Positions 8,837 to 18,541 of a stretch of DNA of 64,000 bases are shown here, piece by piece. The stretch is from Gillisia sp. Hel1_33_143 (GTDB taxonomy: Bacteria > Bacteroidota > Bacteroidia > Flavobacteriales > Flavobacteriaceae). Every line of letters begins with the position of its first letter. Position 1 is the stretch's first letter. The position numbers were made by a program, and so were the translations under genes. The notes under the pieces are model-generated. The model was not told the DNA's origin and did not search any database. It saw nothing but the letters and a program-made list of their open reading frames with translations. The DNA lies in NCBI RefSeq assembly GCF_900104765.1, contig NZ_LT629737.1, forward strand, positions 434,001 to 498,000, written 5' to 3'.

Positions 8837-10180
8837 TTAGTAGTGACACTTACCACATTCCAATCCACCCATTTGAGCGATCGTAAGTTCTTCTACACCA
8901 TATTTCTTAGAAAGCTCTTCATGAACTTTTTCATAATATTCATTTCCTTCCATTCTAACCTTAGTTTCTCTGTGGCAATTGATACACCACCCCATTGTTA
9001 ATGGAGCATATTGAGAAACCACTTCCATCTCCTGAATAGGCCCGTGACATTTCTGACACTCTATCCCTGCAACAGTTACGTGTTGAGAGTGGTTAAAGTA
9101 AACAAAATCTGGAAGGTTATGAATTCTAACCCACTTTACAGGCTTTGTTTCTCCAGAATATGATTGTGTGGCCGGATCCCAACCAACAGCATCGTAAAGC
9201 TTAGAGATTTCCTTATCATAAAACTCTTTTGAATAATCTTCTGTAGCTGTTTCTGGAGCAACTTCAGCAATAGACTTATGACAGTTCATACAAACATTCA
9301 ATGAAGGAATACCAGAATGCTTAGAAGTTCTAGCAGATGAATGACAATACTTACACTCAATCTGGTTGTCTCCAGCATGAATTCTGTGAGAATAGTGTAT
9401 AGGCTGAATTGGTTCGTATCCTTGATCTATTCCAACTTGCATTAAGAAACCGTAAACAAAATATCCACTAGCCAATAATACTACGATAGCAGAAACCAGT
9501 ACCAAGAATTGATTTTCAGCAAAAGCCTTCCAAATTGGAGTTCTTTTTTCAGCAACTGGCAATTGCACACCAGAAGCTACTGCAAATTTTCTCAGGGTCT
9601 TATTTACAAGAAACAAGATCACTAACAACATTAGCAAGACAAATGCAAGCACTGCCAGAATAATATTATTAGAAACACCTCCAACATTTGCAGATTGATC
9701 ACCTTCCGCAGAAGCTCCAGCAGCTGCTGTAGGAGCCGTTGGCTTTGGTTGTTCTACGTAAGCCAATATATTTCCAATATCATCTGAAGACAATTGCGGA
9801 AATGCAGGCATGTTGGTTTTGTTATACTCTTCATAGATTGCAACTGCATCTGCATCACCTGAAGCGATCATAGCAGCTGAATTACGCACCCAAGTCTCGA
9901 TCCACTCGCGACTTTGTCTGTCTGTAATTCCATTTAGCGCTGGCCCAATAGCCTTCGAATATGGTTTGTGACAAGCAGCACATAATGTGTTGAACAATGA
10001 TTTACCTGCGGCAGGATCACCTAAATCAGATCCAGAATCTGCAGCTCCTTCAGCAGCTTGCTCAGTTGCGGGATCAGCAGGCTGATCTTGTGCAAATGAG
10101 TACGAGCTAAATGATAGCAACAATACTAGCGATAATAGAAGCAGCCACGAGGTTGAATGGCGGAATTTCACCTTTTTCAT
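8837..10180 (-). CDS. actA: Alternative complex III multihaem cytochrome ActA, six haem motifs
   Basis: ActA is the multihaem cytochrome c that collects electrons in complex III. The protein (447 aa) has a signal peptide (1-30), an N-terminal mono-haem cytochrome c domain with Cys67-Ala-Ala-Cys70-His71 and a likely Met ligand near 119 (TNMPAFP), a low-complexity linker, two membrane helices (about 167-190 and 217-240), and a C-terminal pentahaem domain with CKYCH, CMNCH, CQKCH, CINCH and CGKCH. The family core is pentahaem, so the N-terminal domain is an addition. It is the first gene of the operon; the 225-base gap upstream separates it from the divergent SPOR gene. Confidence 0.94.
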   Translation of the reverse strand: MKKVKFRHSTSWLLLLSLVLLLSFSSYSFAQDQPADPATEQAAEGAADSGSDLGDPAAGKSLFNTLCAACHKPYSKAIGPALNGITDRQSREWIETWVRNSAAMIASGDADAVAIYEEYNKTNMPAFPQLSSDDIGNILAYVEQPKPTAPTAAAGASAEGDQSANVGGVSNNIILAVLAFVLLMLLVILFLVNKTLRKFAVASGVQLPVAEKRTPIWKAFAENQFLVLVSAIVVLLASGYFVYGFLMQVGIDQGYEPIQPIHYSHRIHAGDNQIECKYCHSSARTSKHSGIPSLNVCMNCHKSIAEVAPETATEDYSKEFYDKEISKLYDAVGWDPATQSYSGETKPVKWVRIHNLPDFVYFNHSQHVTVAGIECQKCHGPIQEMEVVSQYAPLTMGWCINCHRETKVRMEGNEYYEKVHEELSKKYGVEELTIAQMGGLECGKCHY

Positions 10181-10238
10181 ACTGTAAGTTGAATTAACGT
10201 CTTATGTTTGGCACGATAATTTGTAACTATTTTAAACA

Positions 10239-10246
10239 CAAATATA
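10239..10246 (-). promoter_or_regulatory. Candidate -7 box for the act-cox operon
   Basis: On the minus strand this reads TATATTTG, matching the Bacteroidota -7 consensus TAnnTTTG, about 60 bases upstream of the actA start. A second match, TACTTTTG, lies at 10275-10282. I could not find a convincing TTTG at the expected -33 distance for either, so the call is tentative. Confidence 0.35.
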
Positions 10247-10405
10247 TACAAATAGCACCCTAAAAATTCAGGCACAAAAGTAACACTTAAAGTCCATTTT
10301 ATAAATGTTACAGGATTGTTAATCGATAATTTATATTAGTTCTAAATAATAAAACCGACCAACAATTAGTTATTAAATTTTACTTTTACATCAAATAGCA
10401 ACTAT

Positions 10406-10798
10406 ATGAAGAAATTAACATTAAAACACTGCATTTTATTTAGCATTTTTGCTTTAGGATTGCAAATAAATACTTTTGCACAGTCTGGACAGACTAACAT
10501 TGAGCAGAGTGATCTTTTACCAAAATTATTAGATCTTAAAACCGAAATGACTAAAGATGGTAAATTAGGTGAGCGCTATAAGATCCAGTTATATTATGGA
10601 GATAATAACACCGCCAGTGAAACGCTTAAAGACTTTCGTGCAAAATACGATACATGGCCTTCACAAGTGATCTATGAGACCCCTAATTATAAAGTGTGGA
10701 TTGGGAACTTTAGAAATAGATTAGAGGCAGACAGAGCTCTAATGAAGATAAAGGCAGATTACCCAGCTGCATTCATACCAAAACCTAGAAGAGGTTAA
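10406..10798 (+). CDS. Exported SPOR-domain protein
   Basis: A small exported protein (130 aa) with a signal peptide (residues 1-25, ending NTFAQ) and a C-terminal SPOR-like fold, seen as IQLYYGDNNTASETLKDFRA, then the YKVWIGNFRNRLEAD stretch and a final Lys/Pro-rich end. SPOR domains bind denuded glycan strands of peptidoglycan, often at division sites. The gene stands alone, divergent from actA and convergent with infB, with a shared terminator after it. The exact function is not predictable. Confidence 0.8.
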   Translation: MKKLTLKHCILFSIFALGLQINTFAQSGQTNIEQSDLLPKLLDLKTEMTKDGKLGERYKIQLYYGDNNTASETLKDFRAKYDTWPSQVIYETPNYKVWIGNFRNRLEADRALMKIKADYPAAFIPKPRRG

Positions 10799-10816
10799 TA
10801 CTTCGCATTAATTCAT

Positions 10817-10850
10817 AAAAAAAGGCTGTACAAATTGTACAGCCTTTTTT
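10817..10850. terminator. Bidirectional intrinsic terminator between the SPOR gene and infB
   Basis: A strong stem, GGCTGTACAA paired with TTGTACAGCC, is flanked by A-runs on the left and T-runs on the right. It therefore works as a terminator in both directions and serves the convergent genes on each side (stops at 10798 and 10869). Confidence 0.9.
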
Positions 10851-10868
10851 ATTATTTAAAATTCAGAA

Positions 10869-13745
10869 TTACTTCTTCATTTTTTTCTTGATAGCTACCT
10901 CTTGGTACCCTTCAATTACATCACCTTCTTTAATATCATTGTAGTTTTTGATCTGCATACCACAGTCATAACCTTTAGATACTTCCTTAACATCATCCTT
11001 AAATCTACGTAGGGCAATTAACTCACCTGTGTGAACTACTACTCCATCACGTATCAATCTAATTCCTTCATTTCTGAAAATCTTACCAGATGTTACCATA
11101 CAACCTGCAATGGTACCAATTTTAGATATTTTGAACAACTCTCTAATCTCTGCAGTACCTGTGATCTCTTCTTTCATTTCAGGAGATAACATTCCTTCCA
11201 TAGCATCTCTAAGATCATTAATAGCATCATAGATAATAGAGTAAGTTCTGATATCTATTTCTTCCTTATCTGCTACTTGTCTAGCATTACCTGCCGGACG
11301 AACATTAAATCCGATGATTACCGCATCAGAAGCTGATGCTAACAATACATCACTTTCTGTAATTGGCCCTACACCTTTATGAATTATATTAACCTGAATC
11401 TCTTCTGTAGATAGTTTTTGGAAACTGTCTGTTAATGCTTCAACAGATCCATCCACATCCCCTTTAAGAATAATATTGATCTCTTTAAAGTCTCCTAAAG
11501 CAATACGTCTTCCAATTTCATCAAGCGTAATGTGACGTTGCGTTCTTACAGATTGCTCTCTTTGAAGCTGAGTACGTTTTACAGCTATATCTTTAGCTTC
11601 ACGCTCATCTAGCATCACTCTAATCTTATCACCTGCTTGCGGCGCACCATCTAGTCCCAAAATAGATACAGGAGTTGATGGACCTGCAATTCTAACATCG
11701 TTACCACGCTCATCCTGCATAGCTTTAATCTTACCACTATGTCTTCCAGCTAATACGTAATCTCCAATTTTAAGAGTCCCCTCTTGAACAAGTATAGTAG
11801 AAACATATCCTCTACCTTTATCTAAGAAAGCTTCTACAACCGTTCCTTTTGCCGGCTTATCTGGATTAGCTTTTAACTCTAAGATCTCTGCTTCAAGCAA
11901 CACTTTTTCAAGTAATTCTTTAACTCCTAGACCCGTTTTCGCTGAGATATCGTGGGATTGAATTTTACCACCCCAATCTTCAACAAGAAGGTTCATTTGA
12001 GCTAATTTCTCTTTAATTTTTTCTGGATTTGCTGTAGGCAAATCAGATTTATTTATAGCAAATACCATTGGTACTCCCGCTGCTTGTGCGTGAGAAATAG
12101 CTTCTTTAGTTTGCGGCATCACATCATCATCTGCTGCAATTACAATAATTGCAATATCTGTAACCTGTGCACCACGAGCACGCATCGCCGTAAAGGCTTC
12201 GTGACCCGGTGTATCCAAGAAAGCTATTTTTTGACCATTTTCTAGCTCTACCCCATATGCACCAATGTGCTGAGTTATTCCACCACTCTCTCCAGCAATT
12301 ACATTCTCTTCACGAATATAATCCAGTAAAGATGTTTTACCGTGATCTACGTGCCCCATTACTGTTACAATAGGAGCTCTTTCTACAAGATCTTCTGGGT
12401 TTTCTTCTTCTACTTCTGTATTTTCTTCAAGATCTGCAGAAACAAATTCAACTTCATAATCAAACTCATCTGCAACAATAGAAAGTGTTTCTGCATCCAG
12501 ACGCTGGTTCATAGTAACCATCATACCTAAAGACATACATGCCGATATAATCTTGGTTACCGGAACATCCATCATGGTTGCGATCTCACTTACCGTTACA
12601 AATTCTGTAACTTTTAAGATCTTGTTATCAATTTCTTGTTGAGCTGCATCGTCTTCTGTACGTTGACGGTGTTGATCTCTTTTACCTCTACGATATTTAG
12701 CTCCTTTACCTTTACTAGATTTACCTTGAAGTTTTTCTAGAGTTTCACGTACTTGTTTTTGTACTTCTTCCTCACTAGGCTCTTCTTTAGTAATAGCAGG
12801 TCTGTTAGGCTTCTTACCGCCTTTATTACCTTTATAGTTAGGATTTCCTCCAGTAGCTGGAGTAGCACCTTTAACATCTTTACTAATTCTTCTACGACGC
12901 TTTTTATTCTTATTCTTATCGTCTGCAGCAGATTTCTTATCGTCTTTCTTTTTAACAGGCTTTTTAAATTGAGATAGATCTATCTTCTCCCCTGTAAAAT
13001 TTGGACCGTTAAGCTTAGTATAGTTGGTTTTGATCGTATCAGACTCCGGATCTTTCTCCTTCACCTCTTCAGTATTCTCTGAAGCAGTTTCTGATTTAGA
13101 TTCCTCCTTTTTATCAGAAGCTTTAGGAGCTTCTTCTTTTTTAGCAACAGGAGTCTCAGACGGTGCCTCTTTTGGAGTAACTTCCTTCGAAGCTTCAACC
13201 TTCTTAACATCATCCTTAGCTTCTACCGGCTTCTCTTTAGCAACCTCCGGCTTAACCTCACTGGCTTTTTCAGCCTTTGGAGCTTCAGCTTTTGGAGTTT
13301 CCTCTTTAGCTTTTGGAGTCTCTTCTTTAGGAGCTTCCTCTTTAGGAGCTTCCGGTTTTACTTCCTCTTTAGAGGCAGCAGCAGGTTTTTTATCTAGATC
13401 TATCTTTCCAACCTGTTTAGGGCCTTCAAGTTTAGTTCTGGCACTTACAACTTCTTGCTGTCTTTGTTCGGCTTTCTTCTTATCGTCGCTCTCCTTCTCT
13501 CTAGCCAAACGCAACTCCTCCTTTTCTTTGCGTTTTTCCTCGCCAACTTCCTTAGACTGCACCTTCTTACTCTTATCTGTCTGGAATTGATCTGATAAGA
13601 CTTGGTAGATGCCTTCGGAAATTTTTGTGGTAGGACGCGCCTCTATCTCGTGACCCTTGGAATTCAAAAATTCCACAGCACGATCTAGCGATATATTGAA
13701 TTCGCGTAGTACCTTGTTTAATCGCATTGTTTTTGCTTCAGCCAT
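10869..13745 (-). CDS. infB: Translation initiation factor IF-2
   Basis: IF-2 is the GTPase that places initiator tRNA on the 30S subunit and promotes 50S joining. The protein (958 aa) has an N-terminal IF2_N helix pair ([20 protein letters not shown]), then about 300 residues of Lys/Glu/Ala/Pro-rich low complexity with repeats of the type KEEAPKEET, a second IF2_N module, and the G domain starting near residue 460: GHVDHGKTS (G1), DTPGHEAF (G3), NKSD (G4). Domains II-IV and the initiator-tRNA-binding C-terminus follow. It is last in the rimP-nusA-infB operon, 61 bases after nusA, and ends at the bidirectional terminator. Confidence 0.97.
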   Translation of the reverse strand: MAEAKTMRLNKVLREFNISLDRAVEFLNSKGHEIEARPTTKISEGIYQVLSDQFQTDKSKKVQSKEVGEEKRKEKEELRLAREKESDDKKKAEQRQQEVVSARTKLEGPKQVGKIDLDKKPAAASKEEVKPEAPKEEAPKEETPKAKEETPKAEAPKAEKASEVKPEVAKEKPVEAKDDVKKVEASKEVTPKEAPSETPVAKKEEAPKASDKKEESKSETASENTEEVKEKDPESDTIKTNYTKLNGPNFTGEKIDLSQFKKPVKKKDDKKSAADDKNKNKKRRRRISKDVKGATPATGGNPNYKGNKGGKKPNRPAITKEEPSEEEVQKQVRETLEKLQGKSSKGKGAKYRRGKRDQHRQRTEDDAAQQEIDNKILKVTEFVTVSEIATMMDVPVTKIISACMSLGMMVTMNQRLDAETLSIVADEFDYEVEFVSADLEENTEVEEENPEDLVERAPIVTVMGHVDHGKTSLLDYIREENVIAGESGGITQHIGAYGVELENGQKIAFLDTPGHEAFTAMRARGAQVTDIAIIVIAADDDVMPQTKEAISHAQAAGVPMVFAINKSDLPTANPEKIKEKLAQMNLLVEDWGGKIQSHDISAKTGLGVKELLEKVLLEAEILELKANPDKPAKGTVVEAFLDKGRGYVSTILVQEGTLKIGDYVLAGRHSGKIKAMQDERGNDVRIAGPSTPVSILGLDGAPQAGDKIRVMLDEREAKDIAVKRTQLQREQSVRTQRHITLDEIGRRIALGDFKEINIILKGDVDGSVEALTDSFQKLSTEEIQVNIIHKGVGPITESDVLLASASDAVIIGFNVRPAGNARQVADKEEIDIRTYSIIYDAINDLRDAMEGMLSPEMKEEITGTAEIRELFKISKIGTIAGCMVTSGKIFRNEGIRLIRDGVVVHTGELIALRRFKDDVKEVSKGYDCGMQIKNYNDIKEGDVIEGYQEVAIKKKMKK

Positions 13746-13806
13746 AAATTGCCCTCTAAATTAACCTCTTATATTATTATTATCTATTTCAAAAAAAATA
13801 GATGTT

Positions 13807-15039
13807 TTATTCTTCAAATTCTTCTCTTAACACCTTAATAACCTCACGCACTGTTTCTTCTTCAAGATCTGTTCTTCTTACTAAGTCTTCCACATCTTGT
13901 TCCAAAATACTCTTGGCGGTGTCTAAACCAATTTTTGCGAATTCCGCAATCACCCAATCTTCAATCTCATCAGCAAATTCACGTAATTCTACATCTTCTT
14001 CTCCACCATCTCTAAATACGTCTATTTCATAACCTGTTAATTGTCCTGCAAGTCTAATGTTGTGACCTCCACGTCCAATTGCTTTAGAAACCTCTTCAGG
14101 CTTTAACATAACTTCTGCACGCTTATTCTCTTCATCTAATTTTATAGAAGTGATCTTAGCAGGACTTAAAGCACGAGTAATAAATAGTTGATCATTAGTT
14201 GTGTAATTGATCACATCAATGTTCTCATTACCCAATTCTCTCACAATACTGTGGATTCTTGACCCTTTCATACCCACACAAGCTCCAACAGGATCTATTC
14301 TATCATCATAAGAATCTACCGCTACTTTAGCTTTTTCTCCAGGAATTCTAACTACTTTTTTAACTGTAATTAATCCATCAAAAACCTCTGGGATCTCTTG
14401 TTCAAAAAGCTTCTCTAGAAATATTGGAGAAGTTCTAGACATTAAAATCTGTGGCTTGCTTCCTTTTAATTCTACACTCTCAATAATTCCTCTTACGTTT
14501 TCTCCTTTTCTAAAGAAATCTGAAGGAATTTGTCTGTCTTTAGGAAGAACGATCTCATTACCTTCATCATCTAACAAAATGATTGCTCTATGTCTAATAT
14601 GATGAACTTCTGCAGTGTAAATCTCCCCTTCAAGCTCTTTAAAGTGCTTGTAAATATTTGTATTATCATGCTCATGGATCTTAGCGATCAAATTTTGGCG
14701 AAGTGCCAAAATAGATCTTCTACCCAAATGCATTAATTTCACTTCTTCTGAAACATCTTCTCCAACTTCAAAATCTGGTTCTATCTTGTGAGCCTCAGAA
14801 AGCGAGATCTCTTGATTAGGGTCTTCAACTTCACCATCTGCAACAACTACCCTATTTCTCCAAATCTCTAAATCTCCTTTATCTGGATTTACAATGATAT
14901 CAAAATTATCATCTTCTCCATACTTCTTCTTTAAAGCACTCCTAAACACATCCTCTAAGATCGCCATTAAGGTTACACGATCTATTAATTTATCATCTTT
15001 AAACTCTGAAAAAGATTCTATCAAGGCGATATTCTCCAT
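13807..15039 (-). CDS. nusA: Transcription termination/antitermination factor NusA
   Basis: NusA binds RNA polymerase and nascent RNA and controls pausing, termination and antitermination. The protein (410 aa) has the N-terminal polymerase-binding domain (1-130), an S1 domain (about 135-200, YTAEVHHIRHRAIILL), and two KH domains (about 210-340, with VGACVGMKGSRIHSIV and SKAIGRGGHNIRLA). It ends soon after an acidic segment and lacks the C-terminal acidic repeats of the longer E. coli protein. It lies 12 bases after rimP and 61 before infB. Confidence 0.97.
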   Translation of the reverse strand: MENIALIESFSEFKDDKLIDRVTLMAILEDVFRSALKKKYGEDDNFDIIVNPDKGDLEIWRNRVVVADGEVEDPNQEISLSEAHKIEPDFEVGEDVSEEVKLMHLGRRSILALRQNLIAKIHEHDNTNIYKHFKELEGEIYTAEVHHIRHRAIILLDDEGNEIVLPKDRQIPSDFFRKGENVRGIIESVELKGSKPQILMSRTSPIFLEKLFEQEIPEVFDGLITVKKVVRIPGEKAKVAVDSYDDRIDPVGACVGMKGSRIHSIVRELGNENIDVINYTTNDQLFITRALSPAKITSIKLDEENKRAEVMLKPEEVSKAIGRGGHNIRLAGQLTGYEIDVFRDGGEEDVELREFADEIEDWVIAEFAKIGLDTAKSILEQDVEDLVRRTDLEEETVREVIKVLREEFEE

Positions 15040-15051
15040 ATCTATTTGCTA

Positions 15052-15513
15052 TTAAAATGTTATAACTACTTTAGCTTTGACAATTTCATCAAAAGCTATA
15101 TTCGCTTCTTTATCTACTGTTACTTTACCTTTACCAACCGGCTTAGGCTCTCGCGCTTTCCAGGCCAATAGAATACCTGCTTCATCTACCTCTTTCAATT
15201 CTCCCTCAAATTTATTAGAATTTGTCTGGACTTCCAGCGTTCTTCCAATATTTTTCTTGTATTGTCTAGAAAATTTTAATGGTTCTGATACTCCAGCCGA
15301 AGTGACCTCTAAAGAAAAGTCCAACTCATCTTCGTCCAAATCATGCTCTATCTTACGGCTTACCGCAATACAGTCATTAACCGACACCCCGTTATCACCG
15401 TCTATCACAATAAGAATGTGATTTTGATCACTGATATTCAAGGAGATTAAAAATAAGGAATTATTCTCTTCAAACGCTTCCTCCAATAATTTTTGTACTC
15501 GCTCCTGCAACAT
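15052..15513 (-). CDS. rimP: Ribosome maturation factor RimP
   Basis: RimP assists maturation of the 30S subunit. The protein (153 aa) has the expected N-terminal alpha/beta domain (residues 1-85, with VIDGDNGVSVNDCIAVSRKIE and LEVTSAGVSEPLKFSRQYKKNIG) and a C-terminal SH3-like domain. The start ATG is preceded by ATAACATAT with no Shine-Dalgarno. It opens the rimP-nusA-infB operon and sits just downstream of a terminator-like hairpin in its own leader. Confidence 0.95.
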   Translation of the reverse strand: MLQERVQKLLEEAFEENNSLFLISLNISDQNHILIVIDGDNGVSVNDCIAVSRKIEHDLDEDELDFSLEVTSAGVSEPLKFSRQYKKNIGRTLEVQTNSNKFEGELKEVDEAGILLAWKAREPKPVGKGKVTVDKEANIAFDEIVKAKVVITF

Positions 15514-15522
15514 ATATGTTAT

Positions 15523-15548
15523 AAAAAGAGGGGACTTCTCGTCCCCTC
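15523..15548 (-). promoter_or_regulatory. Terminator-like hairpin in the rimP-nusA-infB leader (candidate attenuator)
   Basis: On the minus strand, GAGGGGAC - GAGAA loop - GTCCCCTC forms a perfect 8-bp GC-rich stem followed at once by TTTTT and then ATAACATATATG, the rimP start. It lies between a good -7 box (15575-15582) and the first codon, so transcripts of the operon must pass it. This looks like a leader attenuator; it could also stop antisense read-through from 16510-18027. Confidence 0.6.
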
Positions 15549-15574
15549 GCTGTATTTTTTTCGTTTCAACGCTG

Positions 15575-15582
15575 CAAAGATA
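15575..15582 (-). promoter_or_regulatory. Promoter -7 box of the rimP-nusA-infB operon
   Basis: On the minus strand this reads TATCTTTG, an exact match to the Bacteroidota -7 consensus TAnnTTTG. It lies 62 bases upstream of the rimP start, giving a predicted leader of about 55 bases that contains the hairpin. No clear -33 TTTG is seen at the ideal spacing. Confidence 0.55.
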
Positions 15583-15667
15583 ACAAAATATTCGAAAAAA
15601 TAAAACTTGAGATCAAATGAAATATTCTTTGTAAATTTAATAAGACAATCATTTTTAAGCAATTATC

Positions 15668-16513
15668 ATGAAAAGAATTCTAGTACCTACCGATTTTTCA
15701 CCCTTAGCCGAGAGAGCTTTGAAAGTTGCCGCTCAACTGGCAAAAAAATTTAATGGAGAAATCTATCTGTTACACATGCTAGAATTACCGTTGCAATTAG
15801 TACAATCTACAGCGTCTGGTAGTGCTGTGGCGTCGGGATCGCAAAATTTACCTGAGGCTTTATTTTTTATGAAACTGGCTAAAAAAAGATTTAGTGAGAT
15901 CTTAGAAGAACCTTTTTTGCAAGGAATAAAAGTTCATGAAACTGTAGAATTTCATCAAGCTTTTGATGGAATTATGGAAGTAAGCGAAGAACATAATTGT
16001 GATTTGATCATTATGGGTTCTCACGGCGCAACTGGTTTTAAAGAAATGTTTATTGGATCTAATACAGAAAAAGTTGTAAGAAATTCTACAATTCCAGTTT
16101 TAGTCATCAAAAATGAACATGATGATTTTAACATAAATAATTTTGTATTTGCCACAGATTGCAACATTAAAAATAAACATACGTTAAGTAAGGCTAAACG
16201 TTTCGCAGAGCGAATTGATGCTAAATTGCATATTGTATACATTAACACTGCAAATAATTTTATGACTAGTGATGAAGCACACAATTGCTTACATGATTTT
16301 ATTGAAGGTGCAGAATTAAATGACTATTCGCTTAATATTTATAACGATGTAACTGTAGAAAAAGGCATTCTAAATTTCACCCTCAGCATCAATGCCGGTT
16401 TAATTGGAATTAGTACCCATGGAAGAAAAGGATTAGCACATTTTTTTAATGGCAGCATTAGCGAAGATCTTGTAAACCACGCTAACCTGCCGGTAATTAC
16501 CTTTAAGATCTAA
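15668..16513 (+). CDS. Tandem universal stress protein (UspA family)
   Basis: The protein (281 aa) carries two UspA domains, residues 1-150 and 155-281. The first has the ATP-binding signature G-x2-G-x9-G-S (GSHGATGFKEMFIGS); the second has a near match (STHGRKGLAHFFNGS). Such proteins respond to starvation, redox or oxygen stress, though the biochemical action is rarely known. It is divergent from rimP and overlaps by four bases at its 3' end with the convergent AsmA-like gene. A second Usp gene lies at 21096-21914 in the same stress neighbourhood. Confidence 0.9.
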   Translation: MKRILVPTDFSPLAERALKVAAQLAKKFNGEIYLLHMLELPLQLVQSTASGSAVASGSQNLPEALFFMKLAKKRFSEILEEPFLQGIKVHETVEFHQAFDGIMEVSEEHNCDLIIMGSHGATGFKEMFIGSNTEKVVRNSTIPVLVIKNEHDDFNINNFVFATDCNIKNKHTLSKAKRFAERIDAKLHIVYINTANNFMTSDEAHNCLHDFIEGAELNDYSLNIYNDVTVEKGILNFTLSINAGLIGISTHGRKGLAHFFNGSISEDLVNHANLPVITFKI

Positions 16514-18027
16514 ATAAAACTTTTTAAAGCTCCAGCTCTTATACACAGCCAAAAGTAATTCCAAAAAGATTTAGTCTTCACCCTTTGAATCTTAAGATCT
16601 GATTGTGTTAAATTTTTATTTTTAGCATTATTATTCACTACCAGATTTACTAAGCCAGATAAGATCTTATTCTTCTTTTGTCCGTCTTTTCTTAGAACTT
16701 CTATTTTGAAATCTTCATATTTTAATTGCGTTGCTCCTTCTGCAGCGTTGTCATTACCATAAAAATTATAATACACAGACTGAATTTGTCCCTCAGCTAA
16801 AATATTCATTTCTGGTTTTAATATCCCATTCATATCTGAACCTGAAAGATTATAAAGATTTCCAGAAACATGAAAATTATCATTCAAATCTGAGACTTTA
16901 AACACAAGATCCATACTAATATTTGCCTCCTCCATAAATTTGGCCTTCGCACTCAATTTGGTTTCGGGAAAATCTTTTCTATCCATTCCCACATTAGTCA
17001 AATTTGAAATAGTTGCGTTTATTTGTCCAAATTTAAATATTGCACTAGCCCTGTCCTCTTTAACTCGCTCTTCATAGGTTATATGAGAATTATTGATAAC
17101 TACACTATCAAATTTAAGTTTTACTCCCATTTCCCTTAGTAACTTACTATATAATGGTTTTATTGTTGTAGGATCTGGTATAAGCTTATTCCTATAAATC
17201 TCCCAAATAGCAGCATCTATTTTTATCTTAGGACTTGCTAATTCTAAAGTATCTTTTTCAAAATTCCATCCAAAATTTTGAATATTCACTTTCTTGATCT
17301 CCAAGTTCATTCTATCTTTTTCAACCTTTTGTCTTTTATCAAAATCAGATTTAGAGAATTTAGGAAAGATCTTAATGTCGCTCATGATAACATCGCTATT
17401 GGCAATTCCAAGCTTACCTACGCTAAGATCATGATCTGCATCTAAACCATAAAAAATAGAATCGCTCTTTAAGGAATAACTATCATATTTAAATGGCAAC
17501 ACGCCTTCCAGAGTTTTAGAGTTTACCATTATTCCATTAAGATCTAAATTCTTAATACCTATATAAAGACTACCCTGCACGCTACTACTATCTTTTATTT
17601 TCATAATTCCGTTAGAAACACGAAACTTCTTTATGGTAATATTCTCTTTAAATTTTTGATCTGCTTTCTTTCTGTTTTTGGGTAGAGAATCTGAAGGTTC
17701 TAAAATAATAGTTGGAGCATTCAATACAATTTCGCCGATGGTAATTTTATTATTTAAAAAATAATCGGAATAATTAAAGGCAGCTAATTCTATTTCTTTT
17801 GCCGTAACGTTGAATTTCCCTCTTTTAAATTTTAGATCTGAAACTGAAGCATTTCTATTGATAACATCTACATCAATTTCAGAATATTGAATATAGGAGC
17901 TATCTAGGTCTTTTTGAATGGTAGATTTTATCTTTTTTTCAAGATAATTATTTAGAATAATTAAGAGCGTAAACAACACTGCAATACTTCCAAAAATCCA
18001 CAATAATATTTTTAATGTTTTATTCAA
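16510..18027 (-). CDS. AsmA-like (DUF748-type) single-pass envelope protein
   Basis: The protein (505 aa) has one N-terminal membrane helix (about residues 5-27, LKILLWIFGSIAVLFTLLII) followed by a long beta-rich region. Phrases such as ITIGEIVLNAPTIILEPSDS, FRVSNGIMKIKDSS and FDSVVINNSHITYEE resemble the repeating pattern of AsmA/DUF748 proteins, which have been linked to lipid transfer to, and homeostasis of, the outer membrane. The body would lie in the periplasm. It is a single gene, convergent with the Usp gene and overlapping it by four bases. The family call is by pattern only. Confidence 0.6.
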   Translation of the reverse strand: MNKTLKILLWIFGSIAVLFTLLIILNNYLEKKIKSTIQKDLDSSYIQYSEIDVDVINRNASVSDLKFKRGKFNVTAKEIELAAFNYSDYFLNNKITIGEIVLNAPTIILEPSDSLPKNRKKADQKFKENITIKKFRVSNGIMKIKDSSSVQGSLYIGIKNLDLNGIMVNSKTLEGVLPFKYDSYSLKSDSIFYGLDADHDLSVGKLGIANSDVIMSDIKIFPKFSKSDFDKRQKVEKDRMNLEIKKVNIQNFGWNFEKDTLELASPKIKIDAAIWEIYRNKLIPDPTTIKPLYSKLLREMGVKLKFDSVVINNSHITYEERVKEDRASAIFKFGQINATISNLTNVGMDRKDFPETKLSAKAKFMEEANISMDLVFKVSDLNDNFHVSGNLYNLSGSDMNGILKPEMNILAEGQIQSVYYNFYGNDNAAEGATQLKYEDFKIEVLRKDGQKKNKILSGLVNLVVNNNAKNKNLTQSDLKIQRVKTKSFWNYFWLCIRAGALKSFI

Positions 18028-18211
18028 TTTACCAAGAATTTAAACGAATTTACAATTATGGCTATCACCTATATAAAGCTTTAGATTTTTTTAACTTAAA
18101 AACTTTAAGTCTTTGAAACTAGCTAAGTTAAATTTAAGTCAAATTGTAATTAAATTAAAAAAGAAACGTCCTATCATATTATATTTACTGAAAATTACAC
18201 GTAGAGAAAAA

Positions 18212-18436
18212 ATGATATTTAAACTTGGATTAAAAATTGGAATTATAGCTATAGAAATTGCGTTGGCATTTTATAGTTTTATCTTGACAGATAGCCTAAT
18301 GGTTAAATTCTTGTTTTTTACTTTTTCTGCGATAATAGTTGCATTTGCGGTCACAAAGATCACTAATGTGCTTTTACCCGCAGATAAAGATTATGTATCT
18401 GAGGAAATAGATTACGAAGACATTTCCATTAAATAA
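18212..18436 (+). CDS. Small two-helix membrane protein of unknown function
   Basis: I chose the ATG at 18212 (74 aa, after AGAGAAAAA) rather than an upstream TTG at 18113, because the extra 33 residues are Lys-rich and look like untranslated leader. The protein has two hydrophobic segments (about residues 3-25 and 30-52) and a short acidic cytoplasmic-type tail (DYVSEEIDYEDISIK). I do not recognise the family. It stands between the AsmA-like gene (divergent) and a metallophosphoesterase, and is followed by a terminator. Confidence 0.55.
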   Translation: MIFKLGLKIGIIAIEIALAFYSFILTDSLMVKFLFFTFSAIIVAFAVTKITNVLLPADKDYVSEEIDYEDISIK

Positions 18437-18496
18437 ATAGAATAGAAAGATAGTCTGCTATGAAGTTTGACTTATGCTGATGATGGACTACTATTG

Positions 18497-18530
18497 AGAA
18501 ATCCGATGAAATTTTCATCGGATTTCTTTT
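18497..18530 (+). terminator. Intrinsic terminator after the small membrane protein
   Basis: The stem GAAATCCGATGAAA / TTTTCATCGGATTTC is followed by TTTT, giving a strong rho-independent terminator. It sits only a few bases before the next start codon at 18542, so the metallophosphoesterase needs its own promoter, possibly within or just after the stem, or depends on read-through. Confidence 0.75.
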
Positions 18531-18541
18531 AAATATATATT

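Noticed and set aside
12753-13590. Long open frames on the plus strand inside infB
   Set aside because: They are the antisense of the repetitive Lys/Glu/Ala/Pro region of IF-2, with Ser-rich translations typical of a shadow.
18113-18211. N-terminal extension of the small membrane protein from a TTG start
   Set aside because: The added residues are Lys-rich and not membrane or domain-like; the ATG at 18212 directly precedes the first helix.
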